Origin: Acidobacteriota bacterium | GTDB lineage: Bacteria > Acidobacteriota > Terriglobia > Terriglobales > Acidobacteriaceae | Assembly: GCA_018268755.1 (NCBI GenBank) | Contig: JAFDVW010000015.1 | Span: 60,643 to 124,642, forward strand | Reading direction: 5' to 3' | DNA length: 64,000 nucleotides | Shown: one piece after another, positions 17,309-26,822 of the stretch | Layout of the letters: each line of letters starts with the position of its first letter | Numbering within the stretch: position 1 is the stretch's first letter | The notes under the pieces: generated by a model | Database searches by the model: none | What the model saw: the letters and a program-made list of their open reading frames with translations, nothing else | Told to the model about the DNA's origin: nothing | Position numbers and translations under genes: made by a program

Positions 17309-18580
17309 GTGAGCCTTACGGAAACCACAAGCAGCACCAAGCGGGAAATCCAGGTAGAAGTCCCTGCCGAGGAAGTTGCCCGCACCACGGAAACCCTGGT
17401 CCAGAAATACCGCAAACTGGCGCGTATTCCCGGATTTCGCATTGGCCACGTTCCGGCCTCCATCATCCGCCAGCGCTTTGCCGAGGACCTCAAAAGCGAC
17501 ATGGTCGAGACCCTGGTCCCCCGCTACTTCCGTCAGGAGACGGAAAAGCTGGGGTTGCGCCCGGTCTCCCAACCCCAGGTCACCGACCTGCACCTGCACG
17601 ATGGCGAGCCCCTGAAGTTCAAGGCCAGCTTCGAGGTGTTGCCCGAAATTAAGGTAGAGGGCTACAAAGAGCTGCGCGCGGAAAAACCCGAGATCACGGT
17701 CAGTGACGAAGAAGTCGAGCAGTCGCTGACTTCCCTGCGCGAGCAGCAGGCCAGCTACGCGGCGGTGGAAGGCCGTCCGCTGGCCGAGGGCGACTTTGCC
17801 CAGGTCTCTCTGGATGGCAAGTCCAAGGCTGACGAGAACGCGCAGCCCATCCACATGGATGAAGTGCTGGTGGAAATCGGCGGCAAGAACACCATGCCGG
17901 AGTTCACGGAAAACCTGCGCGGCGCCTCCGCCGGCGATGAGCGCACCTTTGACGTGGTGTATCCCCAGGACTTCACCGACCAGCGCCTGGCCGGGCAGAC
18001 TTTCGCCTACACGGTAAAAGTGCAGGGCATCAAGCAGAAGAACCTGCCGGAACTCAACGATGACTTCGCCAAGGAACTGGGCGAGTTTGCCAATCTCGAA
18101 GAGGTGCGCAAGCGCATTCGCGAGGGCATGGAGTCGGACCGCAAGCACCACGCCGAGCGCGAAGCCAAAGACAAGCTGATCGATGAGCTGATCAAGCGCA
18201 ACGAAATCGAGGTTCCGGAAGCGCTGGTGGAGCATCAAATTGACCTGCGCCTGGAGCGCGGGTTACGGGCCCTGGCGGCCCAGGGCATGCGTCCGGAAGA
18301 CCTGAAGAAAATGGACCTGCCGCGGTTGCGGGCCGGCCAGCGCGAGCAGGCGGTGCGCGATGTGCGTACAGCGCTTTTGTTGGAAAAGATCGCCGAAACG
18401 GAAAAAGTTGAGGTCAGCGACGAGGAGCTGGACCGCGAAGTCGAGGCGGTCGCGTTGCAGAGCAAACAGCCGGTGGATGCGGTGCGGGCTCGTTTGACAC
18501 AGGATGGGGCGCTGGATAGAATCCGGGGTAGAATCCGCGACGAGAAGACCCTCGATCTTCTTTATCATCAGTCCGCATAA
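17309..18580 (+). CDS. tig: Trigger factor (ribosome-associated chaperone)
   Basis: A 423-residue chaperone and peptidyl-prolyl isomerase that binds nascent chains at the ribosome exit. The ribosome-docking signature GFRIGHVPASII is at about residues 45-56. The PPIase-like middle domain spans about 155-245 and the helical C-terminal domain follows. It begins with GTG. It heads a conserved block with clpP (18641), clpX (19371) and lon (20749), as in many bacteria. A small palindrome (GTCCGC ATAAC GCGGAC) overlaps its stop codon. Confidence 0.95.
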   Translation: MSLTETTSSTKREIQVEVPAEEVARTTETLVQKYRKLARIPGFRIGHVPASIIRQRFAEDLKSDMVETLVPRYFRQETEKLGLRPVSQPQVTDLHLHDGEPLKFKASFEVLPEIKVEGYKELRAEKPEITVSDEEVEQSLTSLREQQASYAAVEGRPLAEGDFAQVSLDGKSKADENAQPIHMDEVLVEIGGKNTMPEFTENLRGASAGDERTFDVVYPQDFTDQRLAGQTFAYTVKVQGIKQKNLPELNDDFAKELGEFANLEEVRKRIREGMESDRKHHAEREAKDKLIDELIKRNEIEVPEALVEHQIDLRLERGLRALAAQGMRPEDLKKMDLPRLRAGQREQAVRDVRTALLLEKIAETEKVEVSDEELDREVEAVALQSKQPVDAVRARLTQDGALDRIRGRIRDEKTLDLLYHQSA

Positions 18581-18587
18581 CGCGGAC
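18571..18587 (+). repeat. Hairpin at the tig stop codon
   Basis: GTCCGC, loop ATAAC, GCGGAC; a 6-bp stem that includes the TAA stop of tig. It might act as a weak attenuator between tig and clpP. No T-run follows. Confidence 0.35.
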
Positions 18588-18640
18588 GATTTCGATTCTC
18601 CCCCAACAGGCAAGGTCGTTTAAAAACGGGAGTCTGGCAG

Positions 18641-19249
18641 GTGAAAATGAAAGACCCACAAATGATGTTGGTGCCCATGGTCATTGAGCAGACCGGCCGG
18701 GGCGAGCGGGCTTATGACATTTACTCCCGGTTGCTGCGGGACAACATCATTTTTATCGGCACGCCGATTGATGACAACATCGCCAATCTGGTGATTGCCC
18801 AGATGCTTTTCCTGGCCCAGGAAGACCCCGAAAAGGACATCCAGCTGTACATCAACTCGCCGGGCGGGTCGATTACGGCGGGCATGGCGATTTACGACAC
18901 CATGCAGTACGTCAAGAACGACGTGACCACCATCTGCATTGGCCAGGCGGCCAGCATGGCGGCCCTGCTGCTTTCCGCGGGCGAACCCAAGAAGCGCCTG
19001 GCGCTGCCGAATTCGCGGATTTTAATCCACCAGCCGTCCATGGGCGGACTCTCCGGGCAGGCCACCGACATTGACATCCATGCCCGCGAAATCCTGCGTA
19101 TGCGGGAGATTACAAACCAGTTACTTGCGAAACATAGCGGCCAGAAGCTGGATAAGGTAGAAAAGGACGTAGAGCGCGACTTCATCATGAACGCGCAGCA
19201 GGCTAAAGAGTACGGAATCATAGACGACATCATCTATAAGACCAAGTAA
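18641..19249 (+). CDS. clpP: ATP-dependent Clp protease proteolytic subunit ClpP
   Basis: A 202-residue serine protease that forms the tetradecameric chamber of ClpXP/ClpAP. The catalytic triad is visible as Ser105 in [11 protein letters not shown], His130 in RILIHQPS and Asp180 in DVERDF. The handle region and the C-terminal YGIIDDII are conserved. A GTG at 18641 or the ATG at 18647 can serve as start; both leave only a short propeptide. Upstream is tig and downstream clpX, which supplies the unfoldase. Confidence 0.96.
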   Translation: MKMKDPQMMLVPMVIEQTGRGERAYDIYSRLLRDNIIFIGTPIDDNIANLVIAQMLFLAQEDPEKDIQLYINSPGGSITAGMAIYDTMQYVKNDVTTICIGQAASMAALLLSAGEPKKRLALPNSRILIHQPSMGGLSGQATDIDIHAREILRMREITNQLLAKHSGQKLDKVEKDVERDFIMNAQQAKEYGIIDDIIYKTK

Positions 19250-19370
19250 GGGTATGATCGGTTTTCCGCCGATCTGGAAGTAATGGGCGTCGCGGCGCGA
19301 AACATCTCGACTCCCCAGGGGCAAAAGCAGCCGGGGAGCGAGGCGCAGTGAGAACAGAGGAGTAAGCCGA

Positions 19371-20648
19371 GTGAAAAACCGGACCGGCAGCGACGAGATA
19401 CTGCGTTGTTCCTTTTGCCACAAGTCCCAAGACGCAGTCGCCAAGCTCATTTCTTCTCCCAGCGACTATCCCCGGGCCTACATTTGCGATGAGTGTGTTG
19501 CGGTCTGCAACTCCATTCTGGAAGACGACCGCACCGCCACCCCGCCCAGCGCCATTCCCAACCAGCTGCCTAAACCGCAGGAAGTGAAGACCTTCCTGGA
19601 TGAATACGTGATTGGGCAGGACCAGACCAAGAAAAAGCTGGCGGTCGCCGTTTACAACCACTACAAGCGCATCTTCATGAACCGGCAGCGCACCGGGGAC
19701 GGCGTGGAGCTGGCGAAATCGAACATCCTGCTGATCGGCCCCACCGGCACCGGCAAGACCCTGCTGGCCCAGACCCTGGCCCGCATGCTGGACGTGCCCT
19801 TTGCCATCGTGGATGCCACCACGCTCACCGAAGCCGGCTATGTGGGCGAAGACGTCGAGAACATCATTCTCAAGCTGCTGCAGGCCGCCGACGGCGATGT
19901 GGGCCGCACACAGACCGGCATCATCTACATCGATGAAGTCGATAAGATCGGCCGCAAAGACGAGAATCCTTCCATCACCCGCGATGTCTCCGGCGAGGGC
20001 GTGCAACAGGCCCTGCTGAAGATCCTGGAAGGCACCATCGCCAATGTTCCGCCGCAGGGTGGACGCAAGCATCCTCACCAGGAATTCACCCCTGTCGATA
20101 CCACCAATATTCTCTTTATCTGCGGTGGGGCCTTCGTGGGACTGGACAAGATTGTGGCGCGCCGCGTGGGCAAGAAGTCCCTGGGCTTCCGCACCGGCGA
20201 GGAAGAAAAAGAAGAGAAGCAGGCCGCCACTCGCAAGCAGAATTTCGAATTGCTGAGCGCGGTGCAGCCGGAAGACCTGATCAAGTTCGGCTTGATCCCC
20301 GAATTTGTGGGACGTTTGCCGGTGATGGGCGTGCTGGAAGACCTCGACGAATTCGCCCTGATTGAAATCCTCACCCGGCCGAAAAACGCCATCATCAAGC
20401 AGTACCAGCGCCTCTTCGAGTTCGAGAATGTGCGCCTGAAGTTCAGCGATGAGGCCCTGAAGGCCATCGCGCGTCAAGCCATGGCGCGCAAGGTGGGGGC
20501 CCGCGGATTGCGCATGATCCTGGAAGAACTCATGCTGGACCTGATGTACCATCTGCCCAGCCAAAAGAAGGTCAAGGAATTCGAGGTCACGCGGGAGATG
20601 GTGGAAAAGCGCGACGTCTCGCTGGCCATGATGGAAAAAGCCGGGTAA
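19371..20648 (+). CDS. clpX: Clp protease ATP-binding subunit ClpX
   Basis: A 425-residue AAA+ unfoldase. The N-terminal zinc-binding domain has four cysteines (CSFC ... CDEC). Walker A is GPTGTGKT, Walker B is IIYIDEVDK, and the GYVGEDVE pore loop is present. The ClpP-binding loop and sensor II GARGLR are recognisable. The start is GTG, preceded by GGAG within 10 bases. It follows clpP by 120 bases. Confidence 0.96.
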   Translation: MKNRTGSDEILRCSFCHKSQDAVAKLISSPSDYPRAYICDECVAVCNSILEDDRTATPPSAIPNQLPKPQEVKTFLDEYVIGQDQTKKKLAVAVYNHYKRIFMNRQRTGDGVELAKSNILLIGPTGTGKTLLAQTLARMLDVPFAIVDATTLTEAGYVGEDVENIILKLLQAADGDVGRTQTGIIYIDEVDKIGRKDENPSITRDVSGEGVQQALLKILEGTIANVPPQGGRKHPHQEFTPVDTTNILFICGGAFVGLDKIVARRVGKKSLGFRTGEEEKEEKQAATRKQNFELLSAVQPEDLIKFGLIPEFVGRLPVMGVLEDLDEFALIEILTRPKNAIIKQYQRLFEFENVRLKFSDEALKAIARQAMARKVGARGLRMILEELMLDLMYHLPSQKKVKEFEVTREMVEKRDVSLAMMEKAG

Positions 20649-20660
20649 ATCCCCTGGTGT

Positions 20661-20733
20661 AGCTTCCAGTTCCCGGCTGCCGCGGTATCGATCGATCAAT
20701 CTCCCGGCAGCTGGAAACCAGCCGCTGGAAGCT
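20661..20733 (+). repeat. Imperfect palindrome between clpX and lon
   Basis: AGCTTCCAG at 20661 is complementary to CTGGAAGCT ending at 20733, and inner CGGCTGCCG pairs with CGGCAGCTG. GTTTTGG follows the right arm. It may be a weak terminator for clpX or a dispersed repeat. It leaves only 15 bases to the lon GTG. Confidence 0.5.
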
Positions 20734-20748
20734 GTTTTGGAGCCCTGA

Positions 20749-23154
20749 GTGACGACACCCAAGGAAAAGTTCGAGACCAAAAAACTTCCCATGATGCCCA
20801 TTCGGGACGTGGTCATCTTTCCGTACATGATGACTCCGTTCGTGGTGGGCCGGGAATCGAGTGTGCGCGCCCTGGAAGAGGCGCTGGCCTCGGACAAGAA
20901 GATTTTTCTCTCCACCCAGCACGACGCCAGCGTGGATGAGCCCAAGCCCAACGAGATCTATCCGGTCGGCACCGTGGTCAACATCGTGCAGAGCCTGAAG
21001 CTGCCCGACGGCAATATCAAGGTGCTGGTGGAAGGCATTGAGCGCGGCAAGATCCTGCAGATCACGGAAACCGAAGGCTTCATGCAGGCCTCGGTGCGGG
21101 TGGCCCGCTACGCCACCGAGACCAACGCCCAGATGGAAGCCGGCATGCAGCGTGTCACCACGCTGTTCGAGCAGTATGTAAAGCTCTGCCAGTCGCTGAA
21201 TTACGAGACCATGATCGCCGCCGTGCGCATGGAAGACCCGGCCAAGCTCACCGACACCATCGCCGCCAACCTGCAGCTCTCCATCGAAGAGAAGCAGGAG
21301 CTGCTGGAAATTTTCGATCCGGCGGAACGCCTGACGCGCATCGCCGATGTGCTCGACATCGAAATCGAAAAGCTGAACATGGACCGCACCATCCAGTCGC
21401 GGGTGAAGCGGCAGATGGAGCGGGCGCAGAAAGAGTATTACCTCAACGAGAAGATCAAGGCCATTCAGAAGGAACTGGGGCGCGGCGAGAAGAGCGAGTT
21501 CGACGAGCTCAAGAAGAAGATCGAAGCCGCCGGCATGCCCAAAGAAGTCCGCGACAAGGCCATCCAGGAGCTGAAGAAACTGGAAGCTATGCCGCCCATG
21601 TCGGCGGAGTCTACCGTCTCGCGCAATTATCTGGACTGGCTGCTGGCGGTGCCCTGGAAGAAACGCTCCAAGGAAATTCGTAATATTTCGCGGGCCGAGA
21701 AAGTGCTCAATGAAGACCATTATGGTCTGGAAAAAATCAAAGAGCGCATTCTGGAGTTCCTGGCGGTGCGCCAGCTGGTGAAGAACCCCAAGGGTTCGAT
21801 CCTCTGCTTCGTGGGACCTCCCGGAGTGGGCAAGACGTCGCTGGGCATGTCGATTGCCAAGGCCACCGGCCGCAAGTTCGTCCGCATGTCGCTGGGCGGC
21901 GTGCGCGATGAGGCGGAAATTCGTGGCCATCGCCGCACCTACATCGGCGCCCTGCCCGGCCAGATCATTCAGATGATGAAGAAGGCCGGCACCAAGAACC
22001 CGGTGTTCATGCTGGACGAGATTGACAAGATGTCGATGGACTTCCGCGGCGACCCGTCGGCGGCGCTGCTTGAGGTCCTGGATCCGGAACAGAACTACAT
22101 GTTCGTGGACCACTACCTGGACGTGGAATATGACCTGTCGCAGGTGTTCTTCGTGGCCACGGCCAACGTGATGCACACCATCCCTGCCGCCTTGCAGGAC
22201 CGCATGGAAGTGCTGCGCCTGCATGGCTACACCGAGCAGGAAAAGGTGGAAATTTCCAAGCAGTTCCTGGTCAAGAAGCAGCTGCTGCAGGCCGGATTGT
22301 CGGAAAAGAACATTGCATTCTCTGATGACGCTATCACCACGCTGATCCGTTCGTATACCCGCGAAGCCGGGGTGCGCAATCTGGAGCGCGAAATCGGGAA
22401 TGTGTGCCGCAAAGTGGCCCGCAAGGTGGTCAAAGAAGGCCCCGAGTTCAGCATCACCGTCACCAAGGACAATCTCAACGAGTTCCTGGGTGTGACCAAG
22501 TTCCGCGACACCCTGGCACACGAAAAGAGCGAGATCGGCCTGGTCACCGGCCTGGCCTGGACGGAGGTGGGCGGCTCGATTCTGAGCACGGAAGCCAGCG
22601 TGGTCGACGGCAAAGGCAAGCTCACGCTGACCGGCCAATTGGGCGACGTGATGCAGGAATCGGCGCAGGCGGCCATGTCCTATGTGCGCTCGCGGGCCGC
22701 GCGCCTGGGCCTGACCCGCGACTTCTACCGTGCCCTCGACATCCATGTGCACGTTCCGGAAGGCGCCATCCCCAAAGATGGACCCTCGGCAGGAATTACC
22801 ATCGCCACGGCCATCTCCAGCGCGCTGAGCAAGATTCCAGTGCGGCGCGACATTGCCATGACCGGCGAGATCACCCTGCGCGGCAAAGTGCTGCCCATTG
22901 GCGGCTTGAAAGAGAAGTTGCTGGCGGCGCATCGAGCTGGCCTGTTTGAGGCCATTCTGCCCAAGGACAACGAGAAGGACCTGGCGGAAGTGCCGGAAAA
23001 TCTGCGCAGCGCCATGAAACTGCACTTTGTGGAAACCATGGACCAGGTCCTGGCCATTGCCCTGGAACAACCCCTGCCCAAAGTCGCCGACGAAGCGGCC
23101 CAGCCGCTGGCTCCGCTGGCCCCGCCTTCGGAAGGGCCCACCGCTCATCAGTAA
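20749..23154 (+). CDS. lon: ATP-dependent protease Lon
   Basis: An 801-residue LonA protease. The N-terminal substrate-binding domain covers about 10-205, a coiled-coil follows, the AAA+ module has Walker [10 protein letters not shown] and Walker [10 protein letters not shown], and the proteolytic domain lies at the C-terminus. The catalytic Ser is residue 680 in [10 protein letters not shown], with the partner Lys in the [12 protein letters not shown] segment. It starts with GTG. The C-terminal tail after residue 775 is Pro/Ala-rich. The gene ends in a strong terminator at 23167. Confidence 0.96.
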   Translation: MTTPKEKFETKKLPMMPIRDVVIFPYMMTPFVVGRESSVRALEEALASDKKIFLSTQHDASVDEPKPNEIYPVGTVVNIVQSLKLPDGNIKVLVEGIERGKILQITETEGFMQASVRVARYATETNAQMEAGMQRVTTLFEQYVKLCQSLNYETMIAAVRMEDPAKLTDTIAANLQLSIEEKQELLEIFDPAERLTRIADVLDIEIEKLNMDRTIQSRVKRQMERAQKEYYLNEKIKAIQKELGRGEKSEFDELKKKIEAAGMPKEVRDKAIQELKKLEAMPPMSAESTVSRNYLDWLLAVPWKKRSKEIRNISRAEKVLNEDHYGLEKIKERILEFLAVRQLVKNPKGSILCFVGPPGVGKTSLGMSIAKATGRKFVRMSLGGVRDEAEIRGHRRTYIGALPGQIIQMMKKAGTKNPVFMLDEIDKMSMDFRGDPSAALLEVLDPEQNYMFVDHYLDVEYDLSQVFFVATANVMHTIPAALQDRMEVLRLHGYTEQEKVEISKQFLVKKQLLQAGLSEKNIAFSDDAITTLIRSYTREAGVRNLEREIGNVCRKVARKVVKEGPEFSITVTKDNLNEFLGVTKFRDTLAHEKSEIGLVTGLAWTEVGGSILSTEASVVDGKGKLTLTGQLGDVMQESAQAAMSYVRSRAARLGLTRDFYRALDIHVHVPEGAIPKDGPSAGITIATAISSALSKIPVRRDIAMTGEITLRGKVLPIGGLKEKLLAAHRAGLFEAILPKDNEKDLAEVPENLRSAMKLHFVETMDQVLAIALEQPLPKVADEAAQPLAPLAPPSEGPTAHQ

Positions 23155-23166
23155 GCTCTTTTTGGG

Positions 23167-23189
23167 AAAGCCCGCTACGGCGGGCTTTT
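23167..23189 (+). terminator. Rho-independent terminator after lon
   Basis: AAAGCCCGC, loop TACG, GCGGGCTTT with a run of T; a 9-bp perfect stem and a stable tetraloop, 12 bases after the lon stop. Confidence 0.88.
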
Positions 23190-23286
23190 CTATTGGCGGA
23201 CTTTTCTCACGGCGCCGGCCCCCGACATGCCTGGGTATCTCTTTTCTTGGGCCGAGAATCCGCCTACAATGAGGGGATTGCAGGTT

Positions 23287-23517
23287 ATGGCACAGAGCCC
23301 TCCCCGTCCGAAGAGTCTGTTGAAAGGCCGCACCAGCCTGCTGATTGCCGCGGCCCTGGTCACCGCCCTGCTGGTGGGACTGCCGGCTTATCGCTGGTTT
23401 TTCCTGATCAGCCTGGGCATCGGCCTGCTTGCCGCCGGGATCCTCTACCTGTGGAACAGGAACCGCCCGGTAAAGGAAGAAGAAATCGAAAATAAGCGCC
23501 CTCTGGGGCTGTCGTAA
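23287..23517 (+). CDS. Small two-span membrane protein
   Basis: A 76-residue protein with two hydrophobic spans (about residues 18-35 and 40-57), separated by a short YRWF turn, and a charged tail (RNRPVKEEEIENKR). No family is recognised. The ATG at 23287 has GAGGGG about nine bases upstream; an in-frame ATG at 23269 would add six residues but lacks an RBS. It lies between the lon terminator and engB. Confidence 0.6.
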   Translation: MAQSPPRPKSLLKGRTSLLIAAALVTALLVGLPAYRWFFLISLGIGLLAAGILYLWNRNRPVKEEEIENKRPLGLS

Positions 23518-23631
23518 GACCGGGCCTCATCCAGTATTCGGGTTTCCGATGGAGTGAAGCAAGACTTGGCGGGAGCAGGTCTGCGAGCCAGGGGAAGATC
23601 TCGGGAATTTCAGTAAAGGCGAAATAACGAT

Positions 23632-24252
23632 ATGCGCGTTCTGGCACGATTCATGTTGGCGGCAACCGATGCCCGCCAGTTCCCTGCTCCGGCGCTGCCG
23701 GAAGTGGCTTTTCTGGGGCGATCGAACGTGGGCAAATCGAGCCTGATTAATTCTCTGCTGGGGCACAAGGTCGCCAAGACCAGTTCCATTCCCGGACGTA
23801 CCCGCTCCATCAATTTTTACGAAGTGCGCTGGGCGGGAAAACCGGCGCCGGAAGTGGTCTTCACCGATCTGCCCGGTTATGGCTACGCCAAAATCTCCCG
23901 CGAAATTTCCCAGACCTGGCCGGAGTTTATCGAGCCGTATTTGCTGGAGCGGCCCTGCCTGGCCTTATGCCTGGTCCTGGTTGACATCTCCATCGCCCCG
24001 CAACCCAGCGACCGGCAAATGGTCGACTTCCTCAGCGCCGCCGGGAGGCCTTTCCTGGTCATCGCCACCAAGGCCGACCGCTTGTCGGGAAACCAGCTGC
24101 ACAATGCCCTGCAGAGCTTCGGCAAAGAATATGCCCCCGGAAGAGTAGTCCCGTACTCGGCGCGCACCGGCGACGGGCAAGCCCAACTCTGGCAGGAAAT
24201 TCGCCAGGCGTTGCCGGCCCGGGCGGCTTCCAGCCCGGTTCCCCGGACCTAG
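23632..24252 (+). CDS. engB: Ribosome biogenesis GTPase EngB (YsxC/YihA)
   Basis: A 206-residue GTPase required for large-subunit assembly. G1 is GRSNVGKSS (about residues 30-38), followed by the switch I GRTRSINFY. G3 is DLPGYGYAK, G4 TKAD and G5 YSA. Length and motif spacing fit EngB. A Pro/Ala/Ser-rich tail follows. The start shown begins with ATG directly before the conserved RFMLAATDARQFP. Confidence 0.93.
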   Translation: MRVLARFMLAATDARQFPAPALPEVAFLGRSNVGKSSLINSLLGHKVAKTSSIPGRTRSINFYEVRWAGKPAPEVVFTDLPGYGYAKISREISQTWPEFIEPYLLERPCLALCLVLVDISIAPQPSDRQMVDFLSAAGRPFLVIATKADRLSGNQLHNALQSFGKEYAPGRVVPYSARTGDGQAQLWQEIRQALPARAASSPVPRT

Positions 24253-24426
24253 AAGAATTCCCAAATCCAGAATTCCCAAAACTAGATTCTTCTTCCTTAC
24301 CCTGGTAATTCCCTTGTCCCGCAAGGGTTTTCCGGGGGCTGGCGGACCGTCTTAGCATGAAATCTGGGCCCGTGCGGCTGGCCCCAATCGTGCAAGGAAA
24401 TCCGGGCAGCACGGGTACGGAGGCCC
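24253..24426. other. Spacer upstream of the first PilZ gene
   Basis: It holds a short direct repeat (AGAATTCCCAAA twice, around 24254-24282). No gene or terminator is evident; the 5' part may be the engB 3' end and the rest the promoter of the PilZ gene. Confidence 0.3.
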
Positions 24427-25014
24427 TTGGAATTTAACAGCAATGTCGAGTACCTGCGGGCGTTGCAACGCGCCAACGCCACGGAACGGACTTCCGGGCT
24501 GGAGCGCAAACCGCCCGCCAGCGCCCCCGGCGAACGCCGGCAAAACCGGCGCTACAAGTGCGCCGGCAGCGCGGAATTTCGCACCGCGAGCATGGACGTT
24601 CGCACCTGGGCCACAATCACGGACCTCAGCCGGGGCGGATGCTATGTGGAGATGCAGGCCACGTCCCCGCAGGGCACGCGCGTGGACCTGCAGATTGAAG
24701 TCGAGGGCATCCGCATCCGCGTCAAAGGCGAGGTGCGGGTATGCTATCCGTTTCTCGGCATGGGCATCGCTTTCACCGAAATCTCCCCCGAGGACCGGGA
24801 ACGGCTGGAAAGCATTCTGGGCAAACTTGCCAGCCAGTCCTTGGGGCCCGCAGTGGCCGCCCCGCAGGCGGAGGAGCCGGCCAGTATTCCTTTGCCCGGG
24901 GCCGCCCTGAAATTGCTGCAAGCGCATTTCGAAAAAAACTCTACCCTCGACCGCGAAACCTTCCGCGAGCTGGTGCGCAAGAGCCAGAACACGGAACAGA
25001 TCTTTCGCCGGTAA
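24427..25014 (+). CDS. PilZ domain protein
   Basis: A 195-residue protein with one PilZ domain (about residues 37-130). The c-di-GMP-binding signature is complete: RQNRR (RxxxR, residues 38-42) and DLSRGG (DxSxxG). It could therefore be a cyclic-di-GMP receptor. The N-terminal 35 residues and the C-terminal 60 (which include a helical, charged segment) are of unknown role. The start is TTG with GGAGG six bases upstream. An epimerase gene follows after 112 bases. Confidence 0.8.
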   Translation: MEFNSNVEYLRALQRANATERTSGLERKPPASAPGERRQNRRYKCAGSAEFRTASMDVRTWATITDLSRGGCYVEMQATSPQGTRVDLQIEVEGIRIRVKGEVRVCYPFLGMGIAFTEISPEDRERLESILGKLASQSLGPAVAAPQAEEPASIPLPGAALKLLQAHFEKNSTLDRETFRELVRKSQNTEQIFRR

Positions 25015-25126
25015 AAAGCACGTTCACCTTCCATTTACATTTCGTTTACATTCCGTATCTTTTTCGTTACCTCGGTTTTCTCCCCAATACACGACTGGGC
25101 GGCAATTCGTTATCATAGGAATCTCT

Positions 25127-26083
25127 ATGACTACGTATCTGATCACTGGAGTCGCGGGGTTCATCGGCTCCTCCCTGGCGCGTGCCGTCCTGGCGCAGGG
25201 AGACCGCGTGCGCGGAGTGGACAATCTGTCCACCGGGCGGCGCGAGAACATTGCCGAGATCGCCCACCAGATTGACTTCCGCGAAATTGATTTGCTGGAC
25301 CTGGAGAAGCTGCAAGAGGCCTGTCAGGGCGTGGATTACGTCATGCATCAGGCGGCGATTCCCTCCGTGCCGAAGTCCATCATGGACCCCGGCGGCAACA
25401 ACCGGGCCAATGTGGATGGCACGGTGAACCTGCTGATCGCGGCGCGCGACGCCAAAGTAAAGCGGGTGACCTTTGCCTCATCGTCTTCCGTTTATGGCAA
25501 CACGCCAACCTTGCCCAAACACGAGGAAATGACGCCAGACCCCATTTCGCCCTATGCGGTGGCCAAACTGGCGGGTGAGTATTACATGAATTCCTTCTAC
25601 CGCTGTTACGGCCTGGAGACGGTGGCGCTACGCTACTTCAACATTTTCGGGCCGCGGCAGGACCCCTCCTCGCCCTACACCGGCGTGCTGGCCAAGTTCA
25701 TCACGCAAATGCTGGTAGGAGAAGAACCCACCATTTTCGGAGACGGCCAGCAGAGCCGCGACTTCACCTTTGTGGAGAACGTGGTGCAGGCCAATTTGCT
25801 GGGATGCCACGCCCCCGCGGAAAAAGTTGCCGGGCGCGCCTTCAATGTGGCTACCGGGCAACGCATTACGCTGACCGATACCTTCGAAGTGCTGAAGAAA
25901 ATTACTGGCTATACCGGCGGCATCAAACACGGGCCCGACCGGCGGGGAGACGTACGCCACTCGTTGGCGGAACTTTCCCGCTCGGAACGCGACCTGGGAT
26001 ATACGCCCCGAGTGGACTTCGAAACCGGGCTGCGGCGCACCGTGGAGTGGTATGAGTCGGAAATGGCGGCGGCCAAAGCCTAG
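25127..26083 (+). CDS. NAD-dependent sugar-nucleotide epimerase (extended SDR)
   Basis: A 318-residue extended short-chain dehydrogenase of the GalE/WbpP group. The Rossmann motif is GVAGFIGSSLA (about residues 7-17), the catalytic Ser lies in ASSSSVYGN and the Tyr-x3-Lys in PYAVAKLAGE. RYFNIFGPRQDPSSPYTGV is typical of UDP-N-acetylglucosamine 4-epimerases (WbpP/TviC-like). It probably supplies a UDP-hexose or UDP-HexNAc for exopolysaccharide. It sits between two PilZ genes, suggesting a polysaccharide regulated by c-di-GMP, but this is only context. Confidence 0.87.
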   Translation: MTTYLITGVAGFIGSSLARAVLAQGDRVRGVDNLSTGRRENIAEIAHQIDFREIDLLDLEKLQEACQGVDYVMHQAAIPSVPKSIMDPGGNNRANVDGTVNLLIAARDAKVKRVTFASSSSVYGNTPTLPKHEEMTPDPISPYAVAKLAGEYYMNSFYRCYGLETVALRYFNIFGPRQDPSSPYTGVLAKFITQMLVGEEPTIFGDGQQSRDFTFVENVVQANLLGCHAPAEKVAGRAFNVATGQRITLTDTFEVLKKITGYTGGIKHGPDRRGDVRHSLAELSRSERDLGYTPRVDFETGLRRTVEWYESEMAAAKA

Positions 26084-26144
26084 TGCGCGCTCGTTACTTT
26101 CGTGATCTAGGGTAATTGCTGTAGTCCCACTACAGTTGCGCCTG

Positions 26145-26813
26145 ATGACACTCTCATCCATGGTTGTCTCCCGCGATCATCAGGAGATCAGCGTCCTGGA
26201 GTGCATTCTAGGCAGCCTGCACATGAATGTGCAGGTGGAAAGCGAACCACAACGCGCCTGGGATACGCTCAGCAAATCGAAAATTGATGCCCTCATTGTG
26301 GATTCCGACCTCGAAGGCACGGAAGACCTGCTGGGAGGACTGCAGGGCAGCGCGGTAAATTCCGTACCGCTGGTGATCCTCAGCGGGCAACGCGGCAAGC
26401 GCCATGAGCACGCGCAAGGCGCGCCTTTCCGCTTTGAAAAGCCGATTTCCGTGGAGCAGGCGGTGCGCACTCTGTCGGCGGCGCGCAATGTCATTCTGGA
26501 TGGACGCCTGCATTATCACCGCCAGGCCCTGGACATTCCGGTCTCGCTGAGTTGCCGTGGCCAACGGCTGAAGGCCCGCCTGGTGAACCTGAGCGAGGGC
26601 GGCATCGGCATCTGGCGTACCCAGCCCATCCCGGCTTCCGGCCCGGTGCAAGTCAGTTTCTCGGTCCCCTCCAAAAAGCAGCCTTTCCGGCTCCGCGGAG
26701 AATTTGCCTGGAAAGATGATCAGGGAAAAGCCGGCATCCGTTTTGTGGGTCTGACCCCGGAAATGCGGCGAAACCTGCGTCTGTGGCTGGCGCAGCAATA
26801 CTTCACTCACTAG
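26145..26813 (+). CDS. Degenerate receiver-like domain fused to a PilZ domain
   Basis: A 222-residue protein. Residues about 5-115 resemble a two-component receiver (SMVVSRDHQEISVLECIL ... DALIVDSDLEG ... VPLVILSGQ), but the usual phospho-acceptor and switch surroundings look incomplete. The C-terminal PilZ part has NLSEGGIGI, while the RxxxR site is missing (HYHRQ at its place), so c-di-GMP binding is doubtful. TTG at 26136, ATG at 26145 and ATG at 26160 are alternative starts; no RBS settles the choice. The start lies about 60 bases after the epimerase gene. Confidence 0.7.
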   Translation: MTLSSMVVSRDHQEISVLECILGSLHMNVQVESEPQRAWDTLSKSKIDALIVDSDLEGTEDLLGGLQGSAVNSVPLVILSGQRGKRHEHAQGAPFRFEKPISVEQAVRTLSAARNVILDGRLHYHRQALDIPVSLSCRGQRLKARLVNLSEGGIGIWRTQPIPASGPVQVSFSVPSKKQPFRLRGEFAWKDDQGKAGIRFVGLTPEMRRNLRLWLAQQYFTH

Positions 26814-26822
26814 GGCTCGCGT

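Noticed and set aside
19230..20951. A 573-codon minus-strand frame across clpX
   Set aside because: Shadow of clpX, without conserved domains.
20587..23148. A very long open frame (853 codons) on the minus strand across lon
   Set aside because: It is an antisense shadow of the well-supported lon gene, produced by GC-rich codon usage. It has no conserved domain and no RBS.
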